A stretch of DNA of 64,000 nt from Mytilus galloprovincialis (Eukaryota > Mollusca > Bivalvia > Mytilida > Mytilidae), in the NCBI RefSeq assembly GCF_965363235.1, contig NC_134841.1, forward strand, positions 30,533,440 through 30,597,439. The letters are read 5' to 3'. Below the pieces are notes generated by a model. It made no database searches and was not told the DNA's origin. It worked only from the letters and a program-made list of their open reading frames with translations. Position numbers and translations under genes: made by a program. Of the stretch, positions 24,101 through 34,546 are shown one piece after another (the first letter of the stretch is position 1; the number at the start of each line of letters is the position of its first letter).

Positions 24101-25548
24101 ATACTTTAGACTCTGTTAGAGAGCGTTATTATTTTGCGCGAATGGGTAAAATAATCAGTGAATACGTGCAATCTTGTCATGAGTGCCAGTCACGTAAAGT
24201 TAGCAATTTAAAAACGAAAGCAAAAATAGTAGCATATCCTACTCCTAGTGAACCATTTCAAGTATGGCAAATGGACATTTTTGGACCACTTGTTTCATCA
24301 AATAATGCCAATACATACGTTTTTACAGCAGTTGATGCTTTCAGTAATTTCTTGTTTGCTGTGCCATTAAGAAATAACGATGCAATATCAGTTTCTCAGG
24401 CAATTTTCAATTTTTTCTGTAATTTTGGTGTGTGTAGCACGGTTATTTCAGACCAAGGATCAGAATTTATTGCCAAATGTACAATGGAAGTTTGCAAAAT
24501 GTTGAATGTAGAGCAAGAATTTACACCTAGTATGATGCATCACTGTTTGGGTCGCTGTGAACGTACACATCGTACCTTAGCGGAGCGTTTAACGCCTTAT
24601 GTTTTAGACAATAAACAATGGGAAGAAATGCTTCCTGGAATAGTATTCTCAATCAATAGTTGTGTAAATTCAGGATCAAAATACTCTGCTTTTGAAATTG
24701 TCTACGGAAAAAGGCCAAATTTTCCGTTATCGCCTTCTTACATAGTTGATTTTAAAGATATTCCGAAAGATGTAAAAACCTATGTTGAGAATTTGAATGC
24801 CCGTTTGAACATTATTCGAGAGCATGTAAAATTGAATACCCTTGTTGCTCAACGGAAAATGGTAGAAACCGAAAATAAAAATGCACATGAACTAGATTTG
24901 ACCGTAGGCGACAATGTTTATTTATCCAGAGAGCCCGTTGGACAAGGCAGGAAATTTCAGCATATTTATGATGGACCGTTTACTGTAACATGTCTTCCGA
25001 GTGCACATCTAGTTATTTTAAGAGATCCAACAGGAAAGAGAAATTTTCGCCGTCCCGTGCACATCAATAGATTAAAGCTTGCACATATACGGGTGCCCTT
25101 ACCAGCACCTTATTTTAACCAACAAACCGACGAAAGTGAAAATACTAGCAGTAAGTCGGATAATAGTTCTAGCTCCGTTGACAGGGACACCTCGGAGAAT
25201 TCTAAGTCTATTTCTACAAATGTTACGACAGAAAGTGACGCCCCGGATACAGATGTGGTTTCTCAACATGATACTACAAATTTAAATAGACCAAGAAGGA
25301 ATATTCAGAAGCCTGTGCGGTACCGTGATGATAACTATATAGACCCCGATAAAATAGTGGATTCATGCGAAAACAATCAATTGAAAGTAAAACGTATTCT
25401 TGCCAAGCGAAAAGACGGTGCAAATTTCGTTTACTTGATTCAGAAAGTAGGAGAACCAGCACAGAATGCAATTTGGCTCCCTTTATCAAAATTACCACCC
25501 AAAGCACAAACCTTGCTACTTTCAAGACCACCGCCGTTGATTCAGTAG
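21115..25548 (+). pseudogene. pol: pol region of the Gypsy element
   Basis: Domains in order: an aspartic protease with the LVDTGSS active-site motif; reverse transcriptase with YLDD; RNase H starting near AVDTSSKGIGYML; integrase with an HHCC zinc domain (GGHSG, later CHECQ) and core motifs MDIFGP and ISDQGSEF; and a C-terminal tail. The last about 45 residues (VKRILAKR, YLIQKVG, WLPLSKL) look like a degenerate chromodomain, a module some Gypsy lineages use for target choice. The preceding stretch is Ser/Asp-rich. The region is well preserved with about one break, so this copy is probably not autonomous. The type label reflects that single defect. Confidence 0.88.
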
Positions 25549-25573
25549 TTATATTTTTAGTAAAATTTCGCAT

Positions 25574-26256
25574 GGTGATGATTGCATCGCCAAACGATTA
25601 GCTCAAGTCAAATATGTCATATATTGAAAAGTTATTCCAATGAAACAATCAGAGTGCCGTAGATGAAATTTCAGAAATCGGTTTAATTCCTTGTTTTGGT
25701 GATGATTGCATCGCTAAACAGAAAATGCGTGCGTTGTAAAGTGATGATTGCATCGCTTAACTGAAATTATACACTTCGTTTAAAAATAGCATTGATTGGA
25801 TGTCTTACAAAATTTAGTTGCGACCTTTTTAAAGTGATGATTGCATCGCTCAATTTATTTACACTTCGTTAAGCAATACCTATGTTTGGACTTTTGAGGA
25901 AGATAAATATATATGTATATTGTTGTTTTGGTGATGATTGCATCGCTAAACTAACATAACATTCGATTGCGGGATTTACACAGTTTATATGAACTATGCA
26001 GAAGGACATAATCTTCTTGATTTGTGACCTTTTTTTTTGGTGATGATTGCATCGCTCAATTTATTTACACTCCGTTAAGCAATACCTATGGTTGGACTTT
26101 TGTTCTGCTGTTTTGGTGATGATTGCATCGCTAAACTTACATACCTTAGATCGCGAGATGTGAGCAGTTACAGCCATACCCTGATTTTCAGCTATGGACT
26201 ACAGAAGGATATAATCTTCTTAATTTGTGACGTTTTTTGGTGATGATAGCATCGCT
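25574..26256 (+). promoter_or_regulatory. Eight-hairpin array in the Gypsy 3' noncoding region
   Basis: Stem-loops lie at 25574-25591, 25698-25715, 25741-25757, 25834-25850, 25930-25947, 26039-26056, 26115-26132 and 26239-26256. Their pattern is (G)GTGATG, ATTG (once ATAG), CATCGCC or CATCGCT. Spacing is irregular (about 40-125 nt between starts). The block around the fourth to sixth hairpins is a ~200-bp unit repeated once, since TTATTTACACTTCGTTAAGC recurs about 200 bp later with one change. The sequence between hairpins is much less conserved. Confidence 0.8.
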
Positions 26257-26975
26257 ATTATTGCATTGTACTAATGTAAATGTACTTTTATTTACTGTTA
26301 TTTTCGTATGATATTACGATTGATTGTTTTGATTTTTTCTTAAAGATATGCATTTCTATCATATGTTTCATTCAAAAGGTATATATATCATAAAGCTAGA
26401 TAAGGCATTAATTGAACAAGATGTGTTACATGCAACAGAATTGAAAAGTTTTTCAAATACTTGCGAAAGTTTTTCTCAGTTGAATATATAACGGTGTACA
26501 GAGTGTTAGTGTCTGCTGGAGTGAAAACCTGTATATTTTCTATAACATTGTTTATTGAGGCTGAGAGTGTATGTATATATGTCTATCAAAATTATTTTCA
26601 TGAAACTTTTGGCTACTTTATAAGTGTGCGTGTGATAGTGTTATACTAGATTGTGTTATTTAAAATAATTATATTAAGAGTTTCTGGTCTCTGCTAGCAG
26701 CACTGTGATTAGAGCACAAATTGTCACCAATATATAGCAAACTTAAGAGTGAAGTCAACTGTATAAAATGTTTATTAATCTTTTATTATATATGCAAGTA
26801 CAAACAAAACTGGGTCCATGTACGGAGTCTGAGACGGAGTTGGTGATGCCAGAGTGAGAAATGGTGTATACAAATTTGAAATATATTTTTGTTTTGTTTA
26901 TTGTATTGTTTTATTGATGTCTGCATTTCCAGTGACCAGACCAAAATTTTTCAAATTTTATATTTGGGCGGGGGA

Positions 26976-27212
26976 TGTTATATACCTCTATTTGGTATTT
27001 CTGGTTACCGGAAATGTAGGACATAATTTATACTGTTTACTGTATTTTACGGGACTGTATACCTTTTTTATGCTTGTCGGCGGCGAACAGTTAGTGTCGT
27101 CTGTCACCCATGTGTTTTGTTAGATGGCAGTAAAATAAAATTTGGAAAACGAAAAGCGTGACTTCAATCCCATAGTCCCCCCAGACAACAAAAAGGATTG
27201 AGGCCCACGACA
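26976..27212 (+). repeat. 3' LTR of the Gypsy element
   Basis: 237 bp, reading identically to the 5' LTR. It is preceded by the purine tract GGGCGGGGGA at 26966-26975 and followed by the CACC flank. Confidence 0.93.
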
Positions 27213-27252
27213 CACCCCCCTTTCGAAAATTCCTGCATCCGCCCCTGTAGAT

Positions 27253-28547
27253 GGATACAGAAAAAGGGAATTTTATTTTTACAAAATTTACTTCAGGATA
27301 CTTTCTTATGATTATAAACAAGCTTCTGTCTAAGTTTGGTAGAAATCCAGTTTAGTTTAAGAAAGTTATTAAAATTTAAAAAACTTTTACCAGAGTGAAT
27401 ATTTGTGGACGACGACGACGCAGACGGAATGTAGGATCGCTATGTCTCGCTTTTTCGACTAAAGTCGAAAGTTCGACAAAAATGATATAGTGTTGACATT
27501 GCTGAAGAATCTTACTCGCTCACTGTACTGCTTTATATTCATTGAATATTAAGATTAATGTGTAGGGTGGATGAACAGTTGGCTATTTGAAGTCCAGTGG
27601 CGCATACGGACGAGAAAATGCCAATGTGGTATGAATAATAAACTGTTTATGTATTAGAACCACTGATTGGTTTATTTACGTGCTAGTTCAAAAGGTTAAC
27701 AGGAAGACATATTTAATATGTCACACTGTTAGGACATCTCATTGTGACTCCGAGCCGACCCGTCTTTGCTCATACTCCTAAATGTCGTGTGCTTATCAAA
27801 GAATTGACAAATACCAATAAGTATGAGTCTTTGTTTTGAACCGGATAGTGATCAAACATACAGCCTCCGTACTTGGTGGTTGGGTGGTTAGTACACTGTT
27901 GGTAGTGGTGTTATGTCCCTTTATAAAAACAATACGGCGTCAAAGCAAAATTTGAAACGTTTTGCCCGAACAACAGATGAAGAAATTGATATTGAACAAT
28001 TGGAATAAATGCAAAAAAAACTCTACAGTTTACAAGTTGTTATTGCTGGCGATCGTTTTGTATAGACAGATGGATGTAGGTTCTTTTGTGTTGAAGACTT
28101 GATCACTTTGATAGGCCACTTGTCTTAATGCCATGTGCTAAGATAGTCGGTAAGATACATTCGGTACACAATGCGCTAGCGACATAGTACTATAGGATCA
28201 TTTACATAACAGCGTGGACAAGACCATTTCTTATCGCGCTCCGGTTATCAATTGACTGGGTCAGCTGAGGTAAAAGTTTGTGTTGATTTAAATGTTCAAT
28301 AATTTTATAATTAAATTTGCATGTACTTTACTCTTTTATTCTATTAACCTCCCATCTGGAATCTGCCACTGAATGAGCGTAACATCTCTGTTATCGATAG
28401 CAGATGACAAACAAGTTAACAACATAACTATGATCAACTATTGCGGATGTCCACGCTGTTATAACAATGATTCTATATATGGAGTCAGTTAATATTGCTT
28501 ATGGGGTCACGATTTGCTCTCACCAAACATGGAATATAATGATACCC
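27253..28547. other. Continuation of the older repeat, then unassigned sequence
   Basis: To about 27480 this continues the AAGCTTCTGTC repeat split at 18982 and ends with a GACGACGACGACGCAGACGG run and CTCGCTTTTTCGACTAAAGT. From 27480 to 28547 I see no gene. A 31-codon frame at 27913-28008 is discussed under rejected items. Confidence 0.4.
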
Positions 28548-28850
28548 ATAAATATCGTATAAGGCCGCTCGAACCTCATTTAAAATTTACTGACCCATAT
28601 GTACCGTATATGAGGTCGCTCGAATCCCATTATAAATTTTCTGACCCCATTTATATCGTATTAGGTCGCTCGAACCCCATATGCAATTTACTGACCCCAT
28701 AAATATCGTATAAGGCCGCTCGAACCTCATTTAAAATTTACTGACCCATTTGTACCGTATATGAGGTCGCTCGAACCCCATATGCAATTTCCCGACCCCA
28801 TATATATCGTATTAGGTCGCTCGAACCCCATGTCCAATTAATGGCCCCAT
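28548..28850 (+). repeat. Minisatellite with ~50-bp monomers in a ~151-bp higher-order unit
   Basis: Monomers share TCGCTCGAACCCCAT or GCCGCTCGAACCTCAT and ACTGACCCCAT. AATATCGTATAAGGCCGCTC occurs at 28551 and 28702, 151 bp apart, giving three monomers per higher-order unit and about two units. Noncoding. Confidence 0.8.
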
Positions 28851-29931
28851 ATATCACATTTGGTCACTAGCACAATCTTTACTGACTTATACTAGTATTG
28901 GTAGTTTTCTTAGTATTCTTCATTTATAGATCTCTGAATATCGATGATCATAATTCATATGATACACTGCTACTTTTGTGTAGGTACTTTTTCTGTACTA
29001 AAACATGTAGTACTGGAAATTTACTTTTAATATTTAGTACTATTTCTTTACTTTAAAATTATTGTAATATTTAGGTACCTTTTCTTTTACAGTACTGTAT
29101 TTGTAATAAAAATGCTGAAAATCAAATGTAACAGTGTAACCAAAAATCTGTAGTACTTAATTTTCAAATTACAAATCAAGTACTGTAAAATACAGATACC
29201 TAAATATTACAATAATTTCACGGTGTAGAATGGTAACGGACTTATCGGTTTTTTTTCGACGTTTCCGCACTAATCGGGTTCAGCAACGGGTTTATCGTGT
29301 TTTCAGGTGACAACATTTGGCGTTAACACATGACAAGGGTAAAATCTCTTTGTTCTTACTGTGCTATAATCTGGATAATGCACAGCAAAGGTGGGTTTGG
29401 ACGACCAATGCAGTTTAGTATGGCGTTCATTATCACAGATCTAGTATATATATATGTTTAGTGGCCAGCTGATGGACGCCTCCGGGTGCGGGAATTTCTC
29501 ATTGCATTGAAGACCTGTTGGTGACCTTCTGCTGTTGTCGGTTTTATGGTCGAGTTGTTGTCTCTTTGACACATTCCCCATTTCCATTCTCAATTTTATT
29601 TGAATGGGAACATATAGTTACTCTGGGTTGGGACCCCCTTTTAAAATGGCTGGATCCGCCCATGTAATAAATTTTGTCAAAGTTTTAATCGTCATTAATT
29701 AAATTAAACTGTGAATAAATTTAACAGAAACGATAAAAAAAAAACTACCATTATATCGCAATTTTAGAATAAGTCTAAAATTTAAAAAAAAGTTATTAAT
29801 TTAAAACTTACCAAAGTCGCATTTTCCCCCTATCTTTACCCCACAAGAAACTTTCCTAGGTTCGTAGATTGCGGAATATCGTCCACATTTCTAAAATGTT
29901 CACGTAAATTGATTGCGTCATGGGTTAAAAC

Positions 29932-30080
29932 AGTTATTGACCAATCAAATCGGTATATTGGATTTCATTTGCACACCTCGTGTGACCCTTTAACCCGAAC
30001 TCCTACGTCGTTCGGGTTAATTAGGATCACACGAGCCGTGCAGATTAAATCCCATATACCGACTTACTTGGTCAATAACT
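29932..30080. repeat. Palindromic MITE, ~70-bp arms
   Basis: The left arm starts AGTTATTGACCAA and the right arm ends TTGGTCAATAACT. The arms also match through CGGTATAT, CTCGTGTGA and TTAACCCGAAC, meeting at a centre near 30005. Identity is around 80 percent. Confidence 0.7.
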
Positions 30081-30640
30081 ATAACTAAGTGGTTATTTCT
30101 TTCAATTTGTATTAAAGCAGAATTGATATTTACAAATAAGCTTGATGTCACGGAATGGGGACATTATTTATTTTGCTGGATATATAGTCATATATTCATG
30201 GGAAGCTACGATTTATTTTAAATTGTTTCCACCAATGTGGTACCCCAACTTGAAAACAAATATTTTTCATGGAAAGATGTCCAAGCGTGTTTTAAGCTTG
30301 TTGTTTTCTTCTCCAAGTAAATATTTGGTTATCATTCATTAAATGTAGACATTTTCCCTTTCGGAACTGTTTCATGCACTATTAAGGTCTTAAATGATGG
30401 TTAATTTGGAAAACTTGTGGCACCGGACTCTTTGCGTTTTTGGCACCGGACTTTTTGTTCGCAAATGAATCTGGAAACTCATATCTTCTCAGTCAGTCTA
30501 AGTGTTTACTCCGCCTGCATGGTTGTTCAACACTTCAAGTCTTACTTTATACATTAATCACACATCACACAATGATATACTTTATTTATCCACAAGCAAA
30601 TGTGTGGGATTCTATCAGTATCTCGGCCTCATAGCAGGGA

Positions 30641-30767
30641 GGGTTCTAGTCCGAATAATTATGACATCTGGGAAGGCTATTCTAAATGCTTGCTTTAACG
30701 CCCTTCTGCGACGATGTAAGGCGTCAAAGAAAGCCTTTCAAGACGTGATATTTATTTGAACTATTAG
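30641..30767. repeat. Short degenerate TIR repeat (TCTAGTCCGAATAATT type)
   Basis: GGTTCTAGTCCGAATAATTA, then GAAGGCTAT and GGCGTCAAAG, then CTTTCAAGACGTGATAT. The ends are weakly inverted. A relative in the reverse sense lies at 48678-48800, with GATGTCTTGAAAGGC, GACGCC and ATAGCCTTCCAAGATATCAT. Confidence 0.45.
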
Positions 30768-30774
30768 GTATATA

Positions 30775-31490
30775 AAAAGAAGATGTGGTATGATTGCCAA
30801 TAAGACAACTCTCCACAAGAGACCGAAATGACACAGTAATTATCAATTATAGGTCACCGTACGGTCTTCAACAATGAGCAAGGCCCATACCGCAAAGTCA
30901 GCTATAAAAGGCCCCGAAATGACAATGTAAAACAATTGAAACGAGATAACAAACGGCCTTATTTATAAATAAAAAAATGAACAAAACACAAATGTGTGAC
31001 ACATAAACAAACGACAACATCTGAATTACAGGCTTGGGACAGGCACATACATACATACATAATCTGACAGGGTTAAACATGTTAGTTGGGACAGTGGTAT
31101 AATAGTACACCATAAGAAAAAACTTTACATTTCTGTTGAAAAAGGCTTAGGGGGAGGGTGGCGATCCCGCTAACATGTTTAACCCCGCCACATTATTTAT
31201 GTATGTGCCTGTCCCAAGTCAGGAGCCTGTAATTCAGTGGTTGTCGTTTGTTTATGTGTTACATATTTGTTTTTCGTTCATTTTTTTTTTACATAAATAA
31301 GGCCGTTGGTTTTCTCGTTTCAATTGTTTTACATTGTCTTATTGGGGCCTATTATAGCTGACTATGCGGTATGGCCTTTGCTCATTGTTGATGGCCGTAC
31401 GGTGACCTCTAGTTGTTAATGTCTGTGTCATTTTGGTCTTTTGTGGATAGTTGTCTCATTGTCAATCATACCACATCTTCTTTTTTATAT
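30775..31490. repeat. Inverted pair of family B copies
   Basis: A plus-sense copy, 30775-31100, starts AAGAAGATGTGGTATGATTG. A minus-sense copy, about 31150-31490, ends CAATCATACCACATCTTC. They meet around a ~60-bp middle. Both run through GGTCACCGTACGG, AACAAACGACAAC and GGACAGGCACATACAT or their complements. The result is a 0.7-kb hairpin-capable block. Confidence 0.8.
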
Positions 31491-32888
31491 TAACACATCA
31501 GATGGACAAAAATACAAGTGGACGTGGCTGGGTACTTGTACATCCCAACAACAAAAGACACAATGAACAGATCTGCGAGTACTCGCAGTTATTTGACAAC
31601 TCGTTTAAAGTCACTAACAACTATTACAAAATCATGCATCTAACATGCACTAAATGGGTTCATAATTAAGGTTTCATAGTTATTCACCTGCTCCATCAAC
31701 AATTGTTTTTCAGGACTGACACATAAAGCTTCACTCATACATGCATCATTTGTTGTCTCTTTGACACATTCCCCATTTCCATTCTCAATTTTATTTATCA
31801 TTGTGAATATTTCTATTACGCCGGAATGAACGTGTCTTTTCGAAACATCCGCCAAAAGACCTTCACGTGTTAATCTGGGATAGAGCAGAAATATACCATT
31901 TGTGTTTTGTTTGGCATTGCATGTGATTTTGCCCCATACCGATGTACATTTACTCAAAGAAAAAAAATCAAGATTGCGGAAAAACACTTGTCAGTGAGAA
32001 GTTCCAGACTTGTATAATTCTAGCACACGATGTCAAATACATGGGGTTATAAAAATCTTTTATATTTCATTTCCCAAACAAACAAACAATACGTAAACAT
32101 AATTTTTTACCCTTATAAAACAATAAAAACACAATAAGTCCTGTACTAAATAAACCTCAACAGTATGGTGCCAAAAAACCTCTTTTAAGGGAAACCTGAT
32201 TAGTCCGCTGCCAAGCAATTTTGATAAAGCTTTTATATACGATATTTTAAGTTTTTGAATGCACACAAGTGGTTCTAATATGTATTTTGTATGAAATAAA
32301 GGAGCACAAAAAGTCCACATTCTAATTAATATACTGTGTATTTGAACGGAAACACACCATTAATAGCTGTGTTCGGCCAGTTGTCCTGTTTAGTGTGGAG
32401 CTTTATGAAAAAGCCAAGAGTGGAACAGAAGCAAAATGAAAAATTTTGCAAAGTTAGATCATCGGTGCCTTCTGTGATCATATAAACATAAACACTAACG
32501 ACTTATTTTCGTCTATTTGGCTCATTTTGTGTCACACAGTCTGAAAACGAAACGCGAATAAGTCCGTTGCTGAACCCGATTAGTGCGGAAACACCGAAAA
32601 AAACCGACAAGTCCGTTACCATTCTACACCGTGAATTTTAAAGGAACAAAATAGTACTGAATATTAAAAGGAGATTTCCAGTACTACAGATTTTTGGTAC
32701 AGAAGTTGTACCTATGCTAAAGTAGCTGTGTAACAAAGTTGAGTCAGTTCCTTCCTCCTGAGATATGAGGACTTACTTCAACAAGCATAGTAAAACAATG
32801 GATTTTATCAAAGTTAATAAATTCAGTCAAAACTAGGTAAAAAATGCACCGTAGTGTTAAGTATGTTGACATTAATTTATCTTTCAGT

Positions 32889-32947
32889 CATCTTCGCTAG
32901 CCAAGGGTTACGACCCACTTCCCTCTAACCCTTGGCTAGCAAAGATG
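32889..32947. repeat. Short perfect-type hairpin
   Basis: CATCTTCGCTAGCCAAGGGT, continuing TA, pairs with TAACCCTTGGCTAGCAAAGA, continuing TG. The arms are 22 bp with one mismatch around a 15-bp loop. It lies about 110 bp upstream of the C1q exon acceptor. Confidence 0.65.
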
Positions 32948-33059
32948 TCTTTCAGTCTAAACAATGACAAAAAAATATTGAATTCCTAAATCCAATCTCT
33001 TGTTAACATTGCAAATTTCACAAATTATTTATCAATGAATATTTTCAGGAGCCAGTAGT

Positions 33060-33452
33060 TCTCATTATGCATTTTATGCGTATTTGTCACATGACTTACC
33101 AGAGCCTGGAGGGAATCGTCATTTAATTTACGACACTGTCAAGACAAATATTGGAAATGCATATAACAACATCACAGGGACATTTACAGTCCCTCGTAAT
33201 GGAATCTACTCTTTTACCTGGTCCACTCGAGTCCAGTGTTCCAAGGCACATACAACAGAACTTGTTCTCAATACGAGAGTTCTTGGGAGTACTTACATCT
33301 GGTGTGGTTATAATACAGTGACTGGTCATGTCGTCACTTATGCTTCACAAGGCGAGGCTGTGTTTGTTCGAACCCACTCTTCGCCAGGTAAAGGGGCAAT
33401 AAAGAGTAATAACTCAGGCCGGTCTGCATTTTCAGGATTTTTGATTGGGTAA
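33060..33452 (+). CDS. C1q-domain protein, C-terminal exon (orphan)
   Basis: This exon encodes nearly a whole C1q domain, the jelly-roll module that binds ligands in secreted defence and recognition proteins, and ends in TAA after FSGFLIG. C1q landmarks include YAFYAYLSHD, YNNITGTFTVPRNGIYSFTW, CGYNTVTGHVV and GAIKSNNSGRSAFSGF. It is about 74 percent identical by eye to the C1q exon at 38637-39046, so the two are tandem duplicates. Two acceptors are possible, AG at 33048-33049 and AG at 33058-33059. The first would place a TAG in frame at 33057-33059, so I chose the second, which gives phase 0 while the sister exon is phase 1. No signal-peptide/coiled-coil exon is recognisable upstream, where a TIR element ends at 32733. 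It may be a decayed duplicate or a gene with a distant first exon. Confidence 0.75.
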   Translation, partial: SHYAFYAYLSHDLPEPGGNRHLIYDTVKTNIGNAYNNITGTFTVPRNGIYSFTWSTRVQCSKAHTTELVLNTRVLGSTYIWCGYNTVTGHVVTYASQGEAVFVRTHSSPGKGAIKSNNSGRSAFSGFLIG

Positions 33453-33644
33453 TTTTTTACCCTAAATTTCGATTAGCGATATATTTTTTTTATACATATT
33501 ATATATATATTATTCATTTCAATGATAAACGAATGCACACGTTGAAATGTCTCTCCTGCTTTACTTATCATGATTAAATTTGTGTTGAAATTTTGTAATA
33601 TAAAGTTTTACACTAAATTTCAAATAGAATTAGAATTATCAATT

Positions 33645-34400
33645 ATCATTGTAAATGAGGTCAAGGTCTATTAGTCTTGGACCCCGACTGACAAACATGT
33701 ACACCTTACACCAAATATAGGTTGCTTATGGTATCCCAGAAACATACCCAATTATGAAAATTAAACATTGATCAATGAACCATAAAATTGAAGCCAATGT
33801 CAGATGAACCCTGCCAGACAACATATACACCATGCAATCATTCCATAACCAAATAAGCTGACCTATTGCTTACAGTATCCGGAGAAAAAACACCAGACAT
33901 AACCGTGAAAGTTTACATTCACTAATGAATCATGAAAATGAGATCAGGGTCAGATTAACCCTGTCAGTCTGACAAGTGCACATCACAATCGTTCCAAATA
34001 CCAAATATTTTTGAAATATTGCTTATAACAAGGTATAGTACTATACAAATCCTTGCTTATAGTATTTATATAGTAAATAGACAAAACCACGAAAACAAAA
34101 CATAGACCAATGAATCATGAAAATGATATTAGGGTCAGATTAACCCTGTCAGACTGACAAGTACACATCACAATCGTTCCATGCATCAAACATATTTGAA
34201 ATATTGCTGATAGTTTTTGGTAAATTACAGAAAAAAACATAAAATCATAACGTAGACCAATGAACCATGAAATGAGATCAAGGTTAGATGAATCCTGCAA
34301 GACGGACAAATGTACACATTGCTTCAAAATAGACCAAACAATAGTCGGTTTTACACAAGTATTTCTTATGAAGTTAAATCCAGAAAGGTGCTTTGGTCGC
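33645..34400 (-). repeat. Tandem dispersed repeat family C, reverse copy
   Basis: Units start with CAATGAACCATGAAA-type text at about 33776, 33921, 34109 and 34258 (spacing 145-190 bp). They share GGTCAGATGAACCCTGCCAG or variants, then CACATCACAATCGTTCC or similar. Noncoding. Confidence 0.75.
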
Positions 34401-34546
34401 ATTACATTATAGTGTTGTTTTCACAATTTTAATCAGAATTCAGTAAAGTGACTGTTTATAAAATAAGCATTGGAATATTCATATACATATATTGTCCCAT
34501 TACTCTGAAACATCAGTCCAGACTGATATTGCAAAATCGAAAGTGA

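Larger units (their letters stand above)
19121..27212 (+). mobile_element. Young Ty3/Gypsy LTR retrotransposon, nearly whole
   Basis: This is an 8.1-kb element with two 237-bp LTRs (TG...CA ends) that I read as identical, and a CACC flank on both sides. TGGTGGAGGAC follows the 5' LTR as a primer-binding-site candidate, and a purine-rich GGGCGGGGGA precedes the 3' LTR. Order: LTR, leader, gag, pol (protease, reverse transcriptase, RNase H, integrase), a long 3' noncoding region, LTR. gag-before-pol with integrase last is the Ty3/Gypsy (Metaviridae) order. It is not the bivalve Steamer element, which is shorter with one gag-pol frame. It looks almost whole, with about one break in pol. Identical LTRs imply a very recent insertion. 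There is no envelope gene. Confidence 0.92.
18983..27247. mobile_element. Small CAGTGGCGG-type TIR element split by the Gypsy insertion
   Basis: The left part, 18983-19120, starts CAGTGGCGGATCCAGG. The right part, 27213-27247, ends GCATCCGCCCCTG. TAGAT flanks both outer ends (18978-18982 and 27248-27252), a 5-bp target duplication. Without the Gypsy element the copy would be about 170 bp. Relatives lie at 49307-49437, 50313-50454 and, as a scrap, near 29597-29663. The family has a fixed interior (GATCAATGCATTTG, then GTCCTGGGTTAG). Confidence 0.75.
28963..32733. mobile_element. 3.8-kb element with long terminal inverted repeats, possible TA target
   Basis: The left end TACACTGCTACTTTTGTG and the right end (inverted) TACACAGCTACTTTAGC start a TIR that continues through GTAGTACTGGAAAT and TTTTAATATT. 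After a gap it runs on through CACGGTGTAGAATGGTAACG and TCCGCACTAATCGGGTTCAG, to about 29310 on the left and 32535 on the right. The left TIR is interrupted at about 29060-29215 by a piece that is itself an inverted repeat. TA borders both ends, which would fit Tc1/mariner-type insertion. No transposase was found; the interior is filled by other repeats (29440-29600, 29932-30080, 30641-30767, 30775-31490). Confidence 0.65.

Noticed and set aside
25574-26256. CRISPR-like array of short palindromic repeats
   Set aside because: Eukaryotic context inside an LTR element, irregular spacing, and repeats of only 17-18 bp.
19121-27212. Identity with the bivalve Steamer retrotransposon
   Set aside because: This element is longer, has separate gag and pol frames and a different LTR length.
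27913-28008. A 31-codon frame (NLKRFARTTDEEID) recalling the start of Crypton/KCTD-like recombinase proteins
   Set aside because: Too short, ends at once in a stop, and no tyrosine-recombinase motifs follow.
28514-28702. 62-codon frame with repeated RPLEPH/RSLESH words
   Set aside because: Translation of the minisatellite; no start context or splice sites.
31640-31987. 115-codon minus-strand frame near the C1q exon
   Set aside because: Part of it translates a dispersed repeat (TTTGACACATTCCCCATTTC) seen again near 29565; no domain is recognised.
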